Shown here one piece after another: positions 46,325-55,130 of a stretch of 64,000 bases of DNA. Position 1 is the stretch's first letter, and every line of letters starts with the position of its first letter. The translations under genes and the position numbers were made by a program. Source of the stretch: Isosphaeraceae bacterium EP7 (GTDB lineage: Bacteria > Planctomycetota > Planctomycetia > Isosphaerales > Isosphaeraceae); assembly GCA_038400315.1 (NCBI GenBank), contig CP151667.1, positions 5,343,174 through 5,407,173 on the forward strand. The letters run 5' to 3'. A model generated the notes under the pieces. That model searched no databases. It had not been told where the DNA came from and saw nothing but the letters and a program-made list of their open reading frames with translations.

Positions 46325-47554
46325 ATGAGCGCAAACCCGCAAGCCGTTGGACACCTGGATGCCGACTGCTTCTACGTGTCGGCAGAGCGGGTTCGCGACG
46401 GCTTCCTGAAGGAGAAGGCGGTGGGGGTGCTGGGCAACCAGGGTGCGTGCGTCATCGCCAAGAGCTACGAGATGAAGGCGGCGGGGGTGAAAACTGGCGA
46501 GCCGATCTGGGAGGCGCTGGTGAAGTGCCCCGAGGGGATTTACGTCAAGCGCGACTTCCGCTGGTACGAGGTGCTCAGCCGCCTGATGCTCGACGTCATG
46601 CGCGAGTTCTCGCCCCGGGTCGAGTACTACTCGATTGACGAGTTCTTCTTCCAGGCGGTCCCCCTGCCTGGCAAGACGCTGCAGGAGACGGCCGTCGTGA
46701 TCCGCGACCGGATTAACGAGCAGATCGGCGTGCCGGTGTCGGTGGGCATCGCGCGATCGAGGACGCTGGCCAAGCTGATCTCCGACACAGTCAAGCCGTT
46801 CGGCGCCATCGCGACCCTGGAGCGCGAGGCGGAGGAGGAGCTGCTGGCGGAGAACCCGGTCACCGAGATCACCGGCATCGCGGGTCGCCGCGCCGCACGG
46901 CTGGGGCACTGGGGCATCCGCACCTGCCTGGACCTGGCGCGGGCCGACCGGACTTTGATCCGCGAACTGCTGACGGCCTCGGGCGAGGCGCTCTGGTGGG
47001 AGCTGAACGGCGACCCGGTACGGCCGATCCTGCCGCAACGCCCCCGCCACAAGGCGCTGTCGCGTGGGGGAAGCTTCGGCGAGGCGACCGATGACCCGGT
47101 GGTGCTCTATGCCTGGCTGGTGCGTAACACTGAGCGGCTGATCGAGGAGCTGCATTACCACGGAGTCATCGCCGGCCGCCTGTCGGTCTGGGTGTCGTAC
47201 AAGGACGGGACGTCCGGGCTGGGCCAGGCGAATCTGGCGCTGCCGACGGACCGCTTCGACCTGCTGCTGGACGCCGCGCGCCCCTGCCTGCGCAAGGCCT
47301 GGCGGCCCCGGGCCCGCGCCGAGCGGATGCAGCTGATCGCCGAGCGGCTGGGCCCCCGCGACGGCGCCCCGCTGGGGCTGTTCGATCCCCCTTCGGTGCA
47401 GGCCGAGGTACTGGCCCGCGTGAAGCGCGAGATCAACAGTCACCATGGCCGATTCCTCGTCCGCAGCGCCGCCACGCTACCGCTGGCCCCGATCTACGGA
47501 GACTCGGCCAACGGCTATGACATCTGCGACATTCGCGGCAAGAGTTGCTTCTGA
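46325..47554 (+). CDS. Y-family DNA polymerase (UmuC/DinB-like)
   Basis: A 409-residue translesion polymerase. ATG 46325 is the start because it follows the promoter at once and AVGHLDADCFYVSAERVRDG is the conserved first strand, with catalytic Asp12. YSIDEFFF near residue 104 provides the second S-x-D-E acidic pair. SVGIARSRTLAKLISDTVKP is the palm/fingers motif, ITGIAGRRAARLGHWGIRTC the helix-hairpin-helix part. The little-finger domain follows, with APLGLFDPP near residue 350 as a possible clamp-binding motif like UmuC QLNLF. There is no SD before the ATG, as fits a leaderless transcript. It copies damaged DNA with low fidelity. The next gene encodes an SRAP-like protein. Confidence 0.9.
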   Translation: MSANPQAVGHLDADCFYVSAERVRDGFLKEKAVGVLGNQGACVIAKSYEMKAAGVKTGEPIWEALVKCPEGIYVKRDFRWYEVLSRLMLDVMREFSPRVEYYSIDEFFFQAVPLPGKTLQETAVVIRDRINEQIGVPVSVGIARSRTLAKLISDTVKPFGAIATLEREAEEELLAENPVTEITGIAGRRAARLGHWGIRTCLDLARADRTLIRELLTASGEALWWELNGDPVRPILPQRPRHKALSRGGSFGEATDDPVVLYAWLVRNTERLIEELHYHGVIAGRLSVWVSYKDGTSGLGQANLALPTDRFDLLLDAARPCLRKAWRPRARAERMQLIAERLGPRDGAPLGLFDPPSVQAEVLARVKREINSHHGRFLVRSAATLPLAPIYGDSANGYDICDIRGKSCF

Positions 47555-47632
47555 ATCCGACTCGGTCTCGCGTGCTCAGGTTCTCGGTTGCAGCAAGGGG
47601 ACGGCCGGAGGGCTTGGGCCAGACTCAAACCG

Positions 47633-48100
47633 ATGTGCGTAGGCGTGTCTCTAGCATGGAGCGAATTGCCCAGGGATCTGATCGGGCGACACGGCCTAGA
47701 GCGCCGCGTCCACGACCGCGGAGGCGAGCCGGAGATCCGCTTTCATTATCGCGACCGGATCCCCCGCATCCCGGTCTGGCGAGACGGCCGGCTGCAAGTG
47801 GTGCGCTGGGGCAACGGCCGGGGCCAGAGCCGGGCTCTGCCGCGGACGGGCTGGACCTGGCTGTCGACGATCGAGGAGGGGGGCTGGCGCAACTCAGGCG
47901 CGGTGCCGGTCGACATCCCGGCGTCGCTGGCCATGGAGCGCGGGGTCTGGTATCGCGTCCGCCAGGGGGTGCGCGGGCTGCTGGTGCCGGATGAGCGCGG
48001 CTTCGCGGTGGCCTATGTCATCTGCGAGCCGGCGAGCCACTACTACCAGGTGATGACCCGATCCGACCGCATGCCCGTCCTGATCCAGGAGCAGATCTGA
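47633..48100 (+). CDS. Diverged SRAP-like (SOS response-associated) protein
   Basis: A 155-residue protein from ATG 47633, which makes the second residue Cys (MCVGVSLAWSELP); SRAP proteins (YedK/HMCES) use Cys2 after Met removal to cross-link abasic sites. Later blocks run in the same order as in SRAP: RDRIPRIPVWRDGRLQVVRW for the R-W-G strand, RGLLVPDERG, and YYQVMTRSDRMPVLI for the H-x-R-M-P-V end. However, the His is Ser here, and the Asn of NAR and Glu of GFYEW are not visible. It is therefore a distant relative, with the family called on Cys2, order and ending. It lies 78 bp after the Y-polymerase on the same strand. A 7-bp hairpin (48105-48130) follows its stop. Confidence 0.6.
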   Translation: MCVGVSLAWSELPRDLIGRHGLERRVHDRGGEPEIRFHYRDRIPRIPVWRDGRLQVVRWGNGRGQSRALPRTGWTWLSTIEEGGWRNSGAVPVDIPASLAMERGVWYRVRQGVRGLLVPDERGFAVAYVICEPASHYYQVMTRSDRMPVLIQEQI

Positions 48101-48204
48101 AGCGGGGCGGCGCCGTTCCGAAGGCCGCCCGCGGATGCTACAGTCCTCACCTGGTCTTGCGGTCGAGGATCGAGCCAGCCCAAGAACGTCCGGAGCGCCC
48201 TGAC

Positions 48205-48960
48205 ATGCCGCCGGGACAGCCCCCCACCAAGAAGCCCGACCCCTCACGCCAGGGTCCGCCGCAGCAACCGCAGGGGCGGCCCGCGCAGGCGCCCCAGAAG
48301 CGCCCGCCCATTCTGACCCCCACGCCGCCGGTCATCGCCGCGCCCGGCGGCTCGGGAGAGCTAGGACTCGGCATCGCCGTCGCGCCCGACGCCGGCACCG
48401 GCACGGTCACCGCCCGCAAGGCGGGGGGTCTGCGCGACATGGGCCTCGTGGTCGACCCCGCCAAGGTTGGCCTCCGCGCGGCCTTGCAGCACCTGGCCAA
48501 GGCGGTGAACATCGCCTTCCAGGTCGACTACGGCGAGAACGACCTGGAGGCCGTCTATCAGGCCGCGATCGTCCGCAACGGCGAGATCCGCATCATCCAC
48601 CGCGAGTATTTCGGCTTCGGAGACACCTGGTTCAGCCAGTTCGGCCGCCTGCTCCGCTCGCTCTCGCTGTCGTTTGAAGGGCCCGACCCCGCCTCGCCCG
48701 AGGGGCAGCGGCGCTTTGCCGAGAAGGGCGCCTCGAGCATCCGCGGGCTACTCAGCGTGGTGGGCCGCAAGCTCGACCTGGTCACCGAGTACGAAGATCG
48801 CGTCCCCGCGTCGGTCGAGCAGATGTTCGACCGCCTGGAAGCCTCGGGGATCATCGTCGGCTGGAGCCGAGACGACTGGGAGATCCGGACCACCTCCATC
48901 GGACTGGATGTCCTGATCACGCCAAAGCTGACCCTAGCAGACCGCGCCGCGTCGCGCTGA
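48205..48960 (+). CDS. Hypothetical protein with Pro/Gln-rich N terminus
   Basis: A 251-residue protein from ATG 48205, with CGGAGCG nine bases upstream. The first ~55 residues are a Pro/Gln/Lys-rich, disordered-looking lead. The rest (residues ~60-250) is a mixed alpha/beta region: GLRAALQHLAKAVNIAFQVD, EIRIIHREYFGFGDTWFSQF, SIRGLLSVVGRKLDLVTEYE and RVPASVEQMFDRLEASGIIV. I do not recognise a domain. No signal peptide or membrane helix is seen. It lies 104 bp downstream of the SRAP-like gene, with a hairpin between, so it may or may not share its promoter. Spacing to cstA is 71 bp. A link to DNA repair is only inferred from place. Confidence 0.6.
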   Translation: MPPGQPPTKKPDPSRQGPPQQPQGRPAQAPQKRPPILTPTPPVIAAPGGSGELGLGIAVAPDAGTGTVTARKAGGLRDMGLVVDPAKVGLRAALQHLAKAVNIAFQVDYGENDLEAVYQAAIVRNGEIRIIHREYFGFGDTWFSQFGRLLRSLSLSFEGPDPASPEGQRRFAEKGASSIRGLLSVVGRKLDLVTEYEDRVPASVEQMFDRLEASGIIVGWSRDDWEIRTTSIGLDVLITPKLTLADRAASR

Positions 48961-49031
48961 AACCGGCGCCAAGGTTCCACGCTTCTCCAACCCCTCCCAC
49001 CCCGAATCGCCAACGTCCGAGGTCCCCGCAT

Positions 49032-51146
49032 ATGACCGTCCACGCGATGCCGGTGATGCTCGGCGTTCTAGCCGTGCTTGCCGTCGCCTATCGATACTAC
49101 AGCGCATTCCTGGCTGCCCGGGTGGCGGTGCTCGACGGCACGCGAGTGACGCCGGCGCACGAGTTCAACGACGGCCAGAACTTCCACCCGACGAACCGTT
49201 GGGTCCTCTTTGGCCACCATTTCGCGGCGATCTCGGGGGCGGGGCCACTCATCGGGCCGGTCCTGGCAATCCAGTTCGGCTACATGCCGGGCCTCATCTG
49301 GCTGATCGTGGGCGTCTGCCTGGCCGGCGCGGTTCAGGACATGATGGTTCTGGCCGCCTCGACCCGCCTGAAGGGGATGAGCCTGGCGGGGATCGCCCGC
49401 GCGGAGGTCGGTAAGGCCGCCGGCACCGCGACGACGGTCGCCATTCTCTACGTCATCGTCATCGCCCTGGCAGGCCTGGGCATCGTCGTGGTCAAGGCGC
49501 TCGGCGGTGAGGAAGTCGCGATGAAGGCGGGAACCTCGCTCTTCTTCCCGGCCGATGCCGCCATCACCAAGCGCATCGACCGCGACGGAACCCGGATCTA
49601 CGACGTCCCCCCGGGCACCGACTACGAGTACGCCCCGGGCGAACACATGAAGTTCAACGAGGGATTCAAGCTGGCGGTGGGTCGGGAGGAGCCCAAGGCG
49701 GACGACGCCAAGAAGGCTCCCGGGTTCGTCCTGCCGGCGAAGTCTCGTCGGCTGGTGCCGGGGAGTTCGTGGGGAACATTCACGATCGCCTGCACCATCC
49801 CCATCGCGCTGCTGGTGGGGCTTTATATGTACAAGATCCGCAAGGGGCGGGTCGTCGAGGCCTCGATCCTGGGCGCCATCGGGGTGCTGGGGGCGACGGT
49901 GGCGGGTGCCTGGATCCCGGGCTCCGACCTGGAGTCGACCTTCTCGCTGACGAGGGAACAGACAATCTACGCCATCGCGGGCTACGGCTTCGTCGCGTCG
50001 ATCCTGCCGGTCTGGCTGCTGCTCTGCCCGCGAGACTACCTGTCGAGCTTCCTCAAGATCGGCACGATCGCACTGCTGGTGGGGGGCGTGATCGTCGCCA
50101 ACCCCGAGTTGAAGGCGCCCGCCGTCAACGTCCACTTCCAGAATGGCGGCGGGCCCTACTTCGACGGCCCCATCTTCCCTTACGTCTTCATCTGCATCAT
50201 GTGCGGGGCGATCTCGGGCTTCCACGCGCTCGTCGCCTCGGGCACCACGCCGAAGATGATCGGCAACGAACGCGAGATCCGCATGATCGGCTACGGCGCG
50301 ATGCTCACCGAGGGGCTCGTCGGTATCGTCGCCCTGATCGCCGCGGCCAGCCTGCCGAACAAGATGTACTATGACATCAACATCGACCTGGCCAACAGGC
50401 CCAAATACGTGAACGTCCTCAAGCTCATGGATGCCGACATCCACGGGCATATCGAGGCGCCGGGGTCCAGCCTGGTCGAGGTCGAGAAGGAGGTCGGCGA
50501 GTCGTTGCACGGCCGGACCGGTGGGGCCGTGACCCTGGCCGTGGGCATGGCACGAATCTTCACCGAGGCCATGCCGCGCATCGAAGGCGTGGTCAAATAC
50601 TGGTATCACTTCGCCATCATGTTCGAGGCCCTCTTCATCCTGACAACGATCGACACCGGCACGCGGATCGGCCGGTTCATGGTGCAGGAAAGCCTCGGCA
50701 AGATCTGGAAACCGTTGGGCGACCTGGACTGGCTGCCAGCGTCGGTCCTGGCGACGGCCCTGATCGTCTTCGGCTGGGGCTACTTCATCTGGACCGGGTC
50801 GATCGAGACGATCTGGCCGATGTTCGGCATGGCCAACCAGTTACTCGCGGTGATCGCGCTGGCGGTGGTGACGGCCTACCTGTTCAACCGGGGCCGTTGG
50901 CGATATGCCTGGGTGACCGTGCTGCCGCTCCTGTTCGTAACCGCGACGACGGGGACGGCCGCCTACGACCAAGTCACAGGGCGGTTCTACCGGATGACGC
51001 AAGTCCCCGAGACCTACGTCAAAGGGGCACTGAATATCGGCCTCACGCTGATGCTGCTGACCTGCGTGCTCGTCGTCCTGGTTTCCGTGGCCGTCCGCTG
51101 CGTCCGGAGCACGAGGGCCGAGCACTCCACTCCCCAGGCTGTCTGA
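49032..51146 (+). CDS. cstA: Carbon starvation protein CstA family transporter
   Basis: A 704-residue CstA-type membrane protein, about sixteen hydrophobic segments. RVTPAHEFNDGQNFHPTNRW and LFGHHFAAISGAGPLIGPVL are the family's N-terminal blocks; CGAISGFHALVASGTTPKMI, IRMIGYGAMLTEGLVGIVAL and TIDTGTRIGRFMVQE match the core; WPMFGMANQLLAVIAL the C-terminal signature. Members transport pyruvate or peptides. An insert at ~residues 165-245 (acidic, Lys-rich, soluble) is longer than in E. coli CstA. ATG 49032 follows GAGGT. A strong 17-bp terminator hairpin follows the stop. Regulation by carbon starvation is known in enterobacteria, not shown here. Confidence 0.94.
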   Translation: MTVHAMPVMLGVLAVLAVAYRYYSAFLAARVAVLDGTRVTPAHEFNDGQNFHPTNRWVLFGHHFAAISGAGPLIGPVLAIQFGYMPGLIWLIVGVCLAGAVQDMMVLAASTRLKGMSLAGIARAEVGKAAGTATTVAILYVIVIALAGLGIVVVKALGGEEVAMKAGTSLFFPADAAITKRIDRDGTRIYDVPPGTDYEYAPGEHMKFNEGFKLAVGREEPKADDAKKAPGFVLPAKSRRLVPGSSWGTFTIACTIPIALLVGLYMYKIRKGRVVEASILGAIGVLGATVAGAWIPGSDLESTFSLTREQTIYAIAGYGFVASILPVWLLLCPRDYLSSFLKIGTIALLVGGVIVANPELKAPAVNVHFQNGGGPYFDGPIFPYVFICIMCGAISGFHALVASGTTPKMIGNEREIRMIGYGAMLTEGLVGIVALIAAASLPNKMYYDINIDLANRPKYVNVLKLMDADIHGHIEAPGSSLVEVEKEVGESLHGRTGGAVTLAVGMARIFTEAMPRIEGVVKYWYHFAIMFEALFILTTIDTGTRIGRFMVQESLGKIWKPLGDLDWLPASVLATALIVFGWGYFIWTGSIETIWPMFGMANQLLAVIALAVVTAYLFNRGRWRYAWVTVLPLLFVTATTGTAAYDQVTGRFYRMTQVPETYVKGALNIGLTLMLLTCVLVVLVSVAVRCVRSTRAEHSTPQAV

Positions 51147-51185
51147 AGTTCACGCCCAGGTTCTCCCCGAGCGACGGATCCATAA

Positions 51186-51225
51186 AAACGAACAACGCCC
51201 CCGAGGGAGGGGGCGTTGTTCGTTT
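51186..51225. terminator. Bidirectional intrinsic terminator between cstA and the permease gene
   Basis: Positions 51186-51202 pair perfectly with 51209-51225 (17 bp) around the six-base loop GAGGGA. The stem ends in AAAA/TTTG, so a U run is produced on both strands. It lies between convergent stops at 51146 and 51263. Confidence 0.9.
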
Positions 51226-51262
51226 GTTATTCGGGAGCAAGTCATCAAGGCTCGATCAGGGA

Positions 51263-52837
51263 TCAGACCAACTCGCCGGTTGGCTGCTCGGTCTTGATCT
51301 TGCCGAGGTGGCTGTGATGCGCACCGTAAAGGAAGTAGATCACCAGGCCGATGCCCAGCCAGATGATCAGGCGGATCCAGGACTCCCAGGGGAGGCTGAG
51401 CATCAGGCCGACCGAGGTCAGGACGCCCATCGGGGCGGTGAACCAGACGAACGGGACGCGGAAGGGGCGATGGATCTCGGGCCTGCGGATGCGCAGGGCC
51501 AGCACGCCGGCCGAGACGACGGCGAAAGCGAACAAGGTGCCAATCGAGGTCATCTCATTGACGAGCGTGCGCGGCAGGAACCCGCCGCCGAACATCACAA
51601 TGACGCCGGTGATGATCGTGGTGATGTAGGGGGTGCGGAACCGCGGGTGGATCTTCGAGGCCGACTCGGGGAGCAGCCCGTCCTTGGACATGGCGAAGAA
51701 GATCCGGGGCTGGCTCATCAGCATGACCAGGATGACCGACGTCAGGCCGGCGATGGCACCCAGCTTGATGAACTTCGACAGCCAGGGCATGTGGATCGCC
51801 TCGATAGCGACGGCGACGGGGTCGGGCACGTTGAGCTGCTTGTAGCTGACGATCCCGGTCAGGACCACGGCCGCCAGCACATAGAGCAGCGTGCAGATGG
51901 CAAGTGACCCGAGGATGCCGATGGGCATGTCGCGCTGGGGATTCCTGGCCTCCTGAGCGGTCGTGGACACGGCGTCGAAGCCGATATAAGCGAAGAAGGT
52001 CAGGCCGGCCGCGCGGAAGATCCCGCTATAGCCGAACTCGCCGAACTTACCGGTATTCGGCGGGATGAACTGTCCGCCCCAGTTGTCCATCGACACGTAG
52101 CTGATGCCGAAGCCGATGAAGAGCAGGATCACGACGATCTTGATCGCGACGATGACATTATTGAACCTGGCCGACTCCTGGATGCCCACCACCAGCAGGG
52201 CTGTGATCAGCACGACGATGATCATGGCGGGAAGGTTGAACATCGCGGTCGCGGTGGAGAACGAGGAGAAGTCGACGTTGGCGTCCTTGAACAATTTCTC
52301 GACCGACTCGAGCGCCTGCCAGCCCCCGCGCATGTTGAGCTTATGGGCAATGGCGTCGGGCACGTCGACGATCTTCAACCCCGGCGAGGCGGTGAGCCTG
52401 GGCGGGACGGTGATGCCCATGTCGTGCAGGATGCTGACCATGTAGCCGGACCATCCGATCGAGACGGTGATGGCCCCGCACATATATTCGAGGATGAGGT
52501 CCCAGCCGATGATCCAGGCGACGAGTTCGCCCATTGTGGCATACGCATAGGTATAGGCCGAACCCGCGACCGGCACGGTCGAGGCCATCTCGGCGTAGCA
52601 GAGCCCCGCGAAGGCGCAGACAATGCCGCCGACGACGAAGGCCAGCGCGACGGCCGGCCCCGCATGCTTGGCGGCGGCCTCGCCGGTGAGGACGAAGAAG
52701 CCGGCCCCGATGACCGCGCCGATACCCAGGGTCGTCAGGTTCAGGGCCGAGAGCGATCGTTTGAAGCCGGCGTCATCGTGTGCTTCGGCCTCCGCTTTGA
52801 GCGACTCGATCGATTTGCGTGCGTACATATTCGGCAT
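51263..52837 (-). CDS. APC-superfamily amino acid permease (CAT type)
   Basis: A 524-residue permease with twelve to fourteen helices. The start at ATG 52837 has GAGGTGA upstream; the open frame continues 131 residues further but in a non-membrane, Arg/Pro-rich composition. SALNLTTLGIGAVIGAGFFV is the first helix with the G-x-G substrate loop, GIVCAFAGLCYAEMASTVPV and AGSAYTYAYATMGELVAWII the next two, all typical of the cationic amino acid transporter group. FFAYIGFDAVSTTAQEARNP is the family's helix-6 signature. It takes up amino acids driven by ion gradients; the exact substrate is unknown. The C terminus is basic. Monocistronic, with terminator after it. Confidence 0.93.
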   Translation of the reverse strand: MPNMYARKSIESLKAEAEAHDDAGFKRSLSALNLTTLGIGAVIGAGFFVLTGEAAAKHAGPAVALAFVVGGIVCAFAGLCYAEMASTVPVAGSAYTYAYATMGELVAWIIGWDLILEYMCGAITVSIGWSGYMVSILHDMGITVPPRLTASPGLKIVDVPDAIAHKLNMRGGWQALESVEKLFKDANVDFSSFSTATAMFNLPAMIIVVLITALLVVGIQESARFNNVIVAIKIVVILLFIGFGISYVSMDNWGGQFIPPNTGKFGEFGYSGIFRAAGLTFFAYIGFDAVSTTAQEARNPQRDMPIGILGSLAICTLLYVLAAVVLTGIVSYKQLNVPDPVAVAIEAIHMPWLSKFIKLGAIAGLTSVILVMLMSQPRIFFAMSKDGLLPESASKIHPRFRTPYITTIITGVIVMFGGGFLPRTLVNEMTSIGTLFAFAVVSAGVLALRIRRPEIHRPFRVPFVWFTAPMGVLTSVGLMLSLPWESWIRLIIWLGIGLVIYFLYGAHHSHLGKIKTEQPTGELV

Positions 52838-53181
52838 GGTCACGTCACCTCGGGTCCGACGGGCTGGCTGTTCGTCGTGGGTGGGAGGGGGAGACGGGAG
52901 AAGACTCGGCCCGATCGCGGGGAGAGGGGGCGGCCGGGAAGCCGCTGGCATGACCGGGCTTACGCCCGTTCCGCTGAGTCCAACAGTCTGCCCTCTGCCG
53001 CGACTCGAATCCAGACCCGGCCGCGAGGTGGGCCTGATTTTCGTCCGAACCTCCCCAGACCGACGAAGGCTCGAATCGTCGGGCTGGGACGACCCGCCTC
53101 CGGCGAGTACGATCGACGGCCCCGCACCTTGAACGCTGGCAACCCAGCCGGCGGCGAGGCACGAAGCCCAGGTAGCCCGAG
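52838..53181. other. Divergent intergenic region, permease/MutS-like
   Basis: About 340 bp between the two start codons. Long frames crossing it are upstream extensions with Pro/Arg/Ser-rich composition. I see no small gene, repeat or convincing promoter pair. Confidence 0.5.
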
Positions 53182-55071
53182 ATGAACGCAACGACCGACG
53201 CTGAAACCGCTTCCGGGAACATCGAGACAACCACGCTCGCCGATCCCGCGGGCGAATACTCCCGGAGGCTGGCCGACCGTCGGGCCGTCGTCGACCGCCT
53301 GGATCGGGGCCAGAAGCGACTGGGAGATGTCCGCCTCGTCACCTTTGGCCTGGCACTCCTGATCGGCTGGCTGGCCTATTCCGGGTCGATCCACCCAGGC
53401 TGGCTCGTCTTACCGCTTGCGGCCTTTGTCCCCCTGACGCTGGGGATTGCGCGTTATGGGCGATCTCTGCTGGGGGCCCGCCGCGCCGTGGTCTATTACG
53501 AGGCGGGAATGGCGCGGCTGGAAGATCGCTGGGCGGGAACCGGCGATGCCGGCGAGCGTTATCGCGACCCTCTGCACCCGTATGCCGACGACCTGGATCT
53601 CTTCGGTCTCGGATCGCTGTTCGAGCGCCTCTGCGGGGCCAGGACGCGATCGGGCCAGGACCGCCTGGCGGGCTGGCTACTCGCGCCGGCGACGCCGGCG
53701 ACCCTGGAAGACCGGAGATCGGCGGTCGTCGAGCTTCGTTCCAGGCTCGACCTGCGCGAAGACCTGGCGGGGCTCGGCTTCGAGATCCCGGCGTCGCTCG
53801 ACCTGCAAGCCCTGGCGGCGTGGGGGAAATCGCCGAGGCTTTTGCGCGGTCAGATCCCCCGAGTCTTGGCGTTGCTGCTGGTCGCCGGGACGGTCGTATC
53901 GATGATCGCGGTCTTCGGCTTCGATGCCAAGCCGGGGCCGATGTACGCGTTCTGGCTGGGCGAAGCCCTGTTCTCGGCCTGGTATCGACGACGTGTCCGG
54001 ACCGTCGTCGGGCCGGTGGAAGGAATGGCCGGCGGGCTCGGATTTCTGTCCGAGATCGCCGGAAGGCTGGAGCGCGAGACGTTCGACTCGCGCATCCTGG
54101 CCGGTGTGGGAGCCACGTTGACCGCGGACGGCGAGCCGGCATCGCGGAGCATCGAGAAGTTGCGCGGGATGGCCGATCGCCTGGCGGCGAATCACAATGT
54201 CTACTTCGCGCTCCTCGCCCCGTTCTTGCTCTGGAAAACCCGCATTGCCTTCGAGGTCGAGGCCTGGCGAGCGGTCAGGGGTGCCCGGATCGAATCATGG
54301 ATCGACGTGATCGCCGAGGTCGAAGCGCTCGCGTCGGTGGCTTCTTACGCGTATGAATGTCCGGCCGACCCCTTCGCGGAGATCGACACCGAGGGGACGA
54401 GCGTCGAGGCGATCGGGCTGGGCCATCCGCTGCTACCCGTCTCGAAATCGGTGCGTAATGACCTGTCGCTCGGCGGACCGGTCTCGACCAGGGTCCTGGT
54501 CGTCAGCGGCTCCAACATGTCGGGCAAGAGCACCTGGCTGCGGACGGTGGGGGTGAACGTGGTGCTGGCCCAGGCCGGGGTGCCGGTGCGGGCCGTTCGC
54601 ATGCGTGTCTCGCCGCTGTCCATCGGAGCGACCTTACGCGTGCAAGACTCGCTACAGTCGGGGGCCTCGCGGTTCTACGCCGAGATCAAGCGGATCAAGC
54701 AGGTGGTCGACCTGGCCTCGGGGTCGCGTCCGCTCCTGTTCCTGCTCGACGAGATTCTCCACGGGACGAATTCGCATGACCGCCGTCAGGGGGCCGAGGC
54801 GATTGTGCGTGGGCTGCTCGACCGAGGTGCAATCGGCCTGATCACGACGCACGATCTGGCACTGGCGGACATCGCCGAGGGGCTCTCCCCGGTCGCGACG
54901 AATGTCCATTTCGCCGACGCCTTCGACGGCGGCACCTTGCACTTCGACTACACCATGCGGCCCGGCGTGGTCCGCGAGAGCAACGCCCTGGCTCTCATGA
55001 GGTCGGTCGGCCTGGCCGTGGGCGATACGGGGCCGACCCCCGGGAAATCATGGGACGCCGACCGAAAATAA
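53182..55071 (+). CDS. Membrane-anchored MutS-like ATPase
   Basis: A 629-residue member of the MutS-related family. After a polar lead come two hydrophobic helices (LVTFGLALLIGWLAYSG and WLVLPLAAFVPLTLGIA, residues ~50-90), and another hydrophobic pair near 230-255. The C-terminal third has the MutS ABC-type ATPase: VVSGSNMSGKSTWLRTVGVN (Walker A near residue 445), SRFYAEIKRIKQVVDLA, LFLLDEILHGTNSHDRRQGA (Walker B with D-loop) and IGLITTHDLALADIA (His switch). The mismatch-recognition domain of MutS is absent. Such membrane-linked MutS relatives have no settled function. ATG 53182 lacks a strong SD. A terminator hairpin follows the stop. Confidence 0.85.
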   Translation: MNATTDAETASGNIETTTLADPAGEYSRRLADRRAVVDRLDRGQKRLGDVRLVTFGLALLIGWLAYSGSIHPGWLVLPLAAFVPLTLGIARYGRSLLGARRAVVYYEAGMARLEDRWAGTGDAGERYRDPLHPYADDLDLFGLGSLFERLCGARTRSGQDRLAGWLLAPATPATLEDRRSAVVELRSRLDLREDLAGLGFEIPASLDLQALAAWGKSPRLLRGQIPRVLALLLVAGTVVSMIAVFGFDAKPGPMYAFWLGEALFSAWYRRRVRTVVGPVEGMAGGLGFLSEIAGRLERETFDSRILAGVGATLTADGEPASRSIEKLRGMADRLAANHNVYFALLAPFLLWKTRIAFEVEAWRAVRGARIESWIDVIAEVEALASVASYAYECPADPFAEIDTEGTSVEAIGLGHPLLPVSKSVRNDLSLGGPVSTRVLVVSGSNMSGKSTWLRTVGVNVVLAQAGVPVRAVRMRVSPLSIGATLRVQDSLQSGASRFYAEIKRIKQVVDLASGSRPLLFLLDEILHGTNSHDRRQGAEAIVRGLLDRGAIGLITTHDLALADIAEGLSPVATNVHFADAFDGGTLHFDYTMRPGVVRESNALALMRSVGLAVGDTGPTPGKSWDADRK

Positions 55072-55076
55072 CGAAA

Positions 55077-55102
55077 AGGGGGCGGGATTTCTCCCGCCCC
55101 CT
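55077..55102. terminator. Bidirectional intrinsic terminator, 11-bp stem
   Basis: AGGGGGCGGGA (55077-55087) pairs perfectly with TCCCGCCCCCT (55092-55102) across the loop TTTC. AAAA lies before it, giving Us on the minus strand. It sits between the MutS-like stop (55071) and the stop of the leftward exported protein (55131). Confidence 0.85.
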
Positions 55103-55130
55103 CGCCGTCGCTGCGTGACCTGGCGCCTGC

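Noticed and set aside
49068-50609. A 513-codon minus-strand frame under cstA
   Set aside because: Antisense of cstA with His/Asp/Arg-rich composition and no motif; same GC-bias effect.
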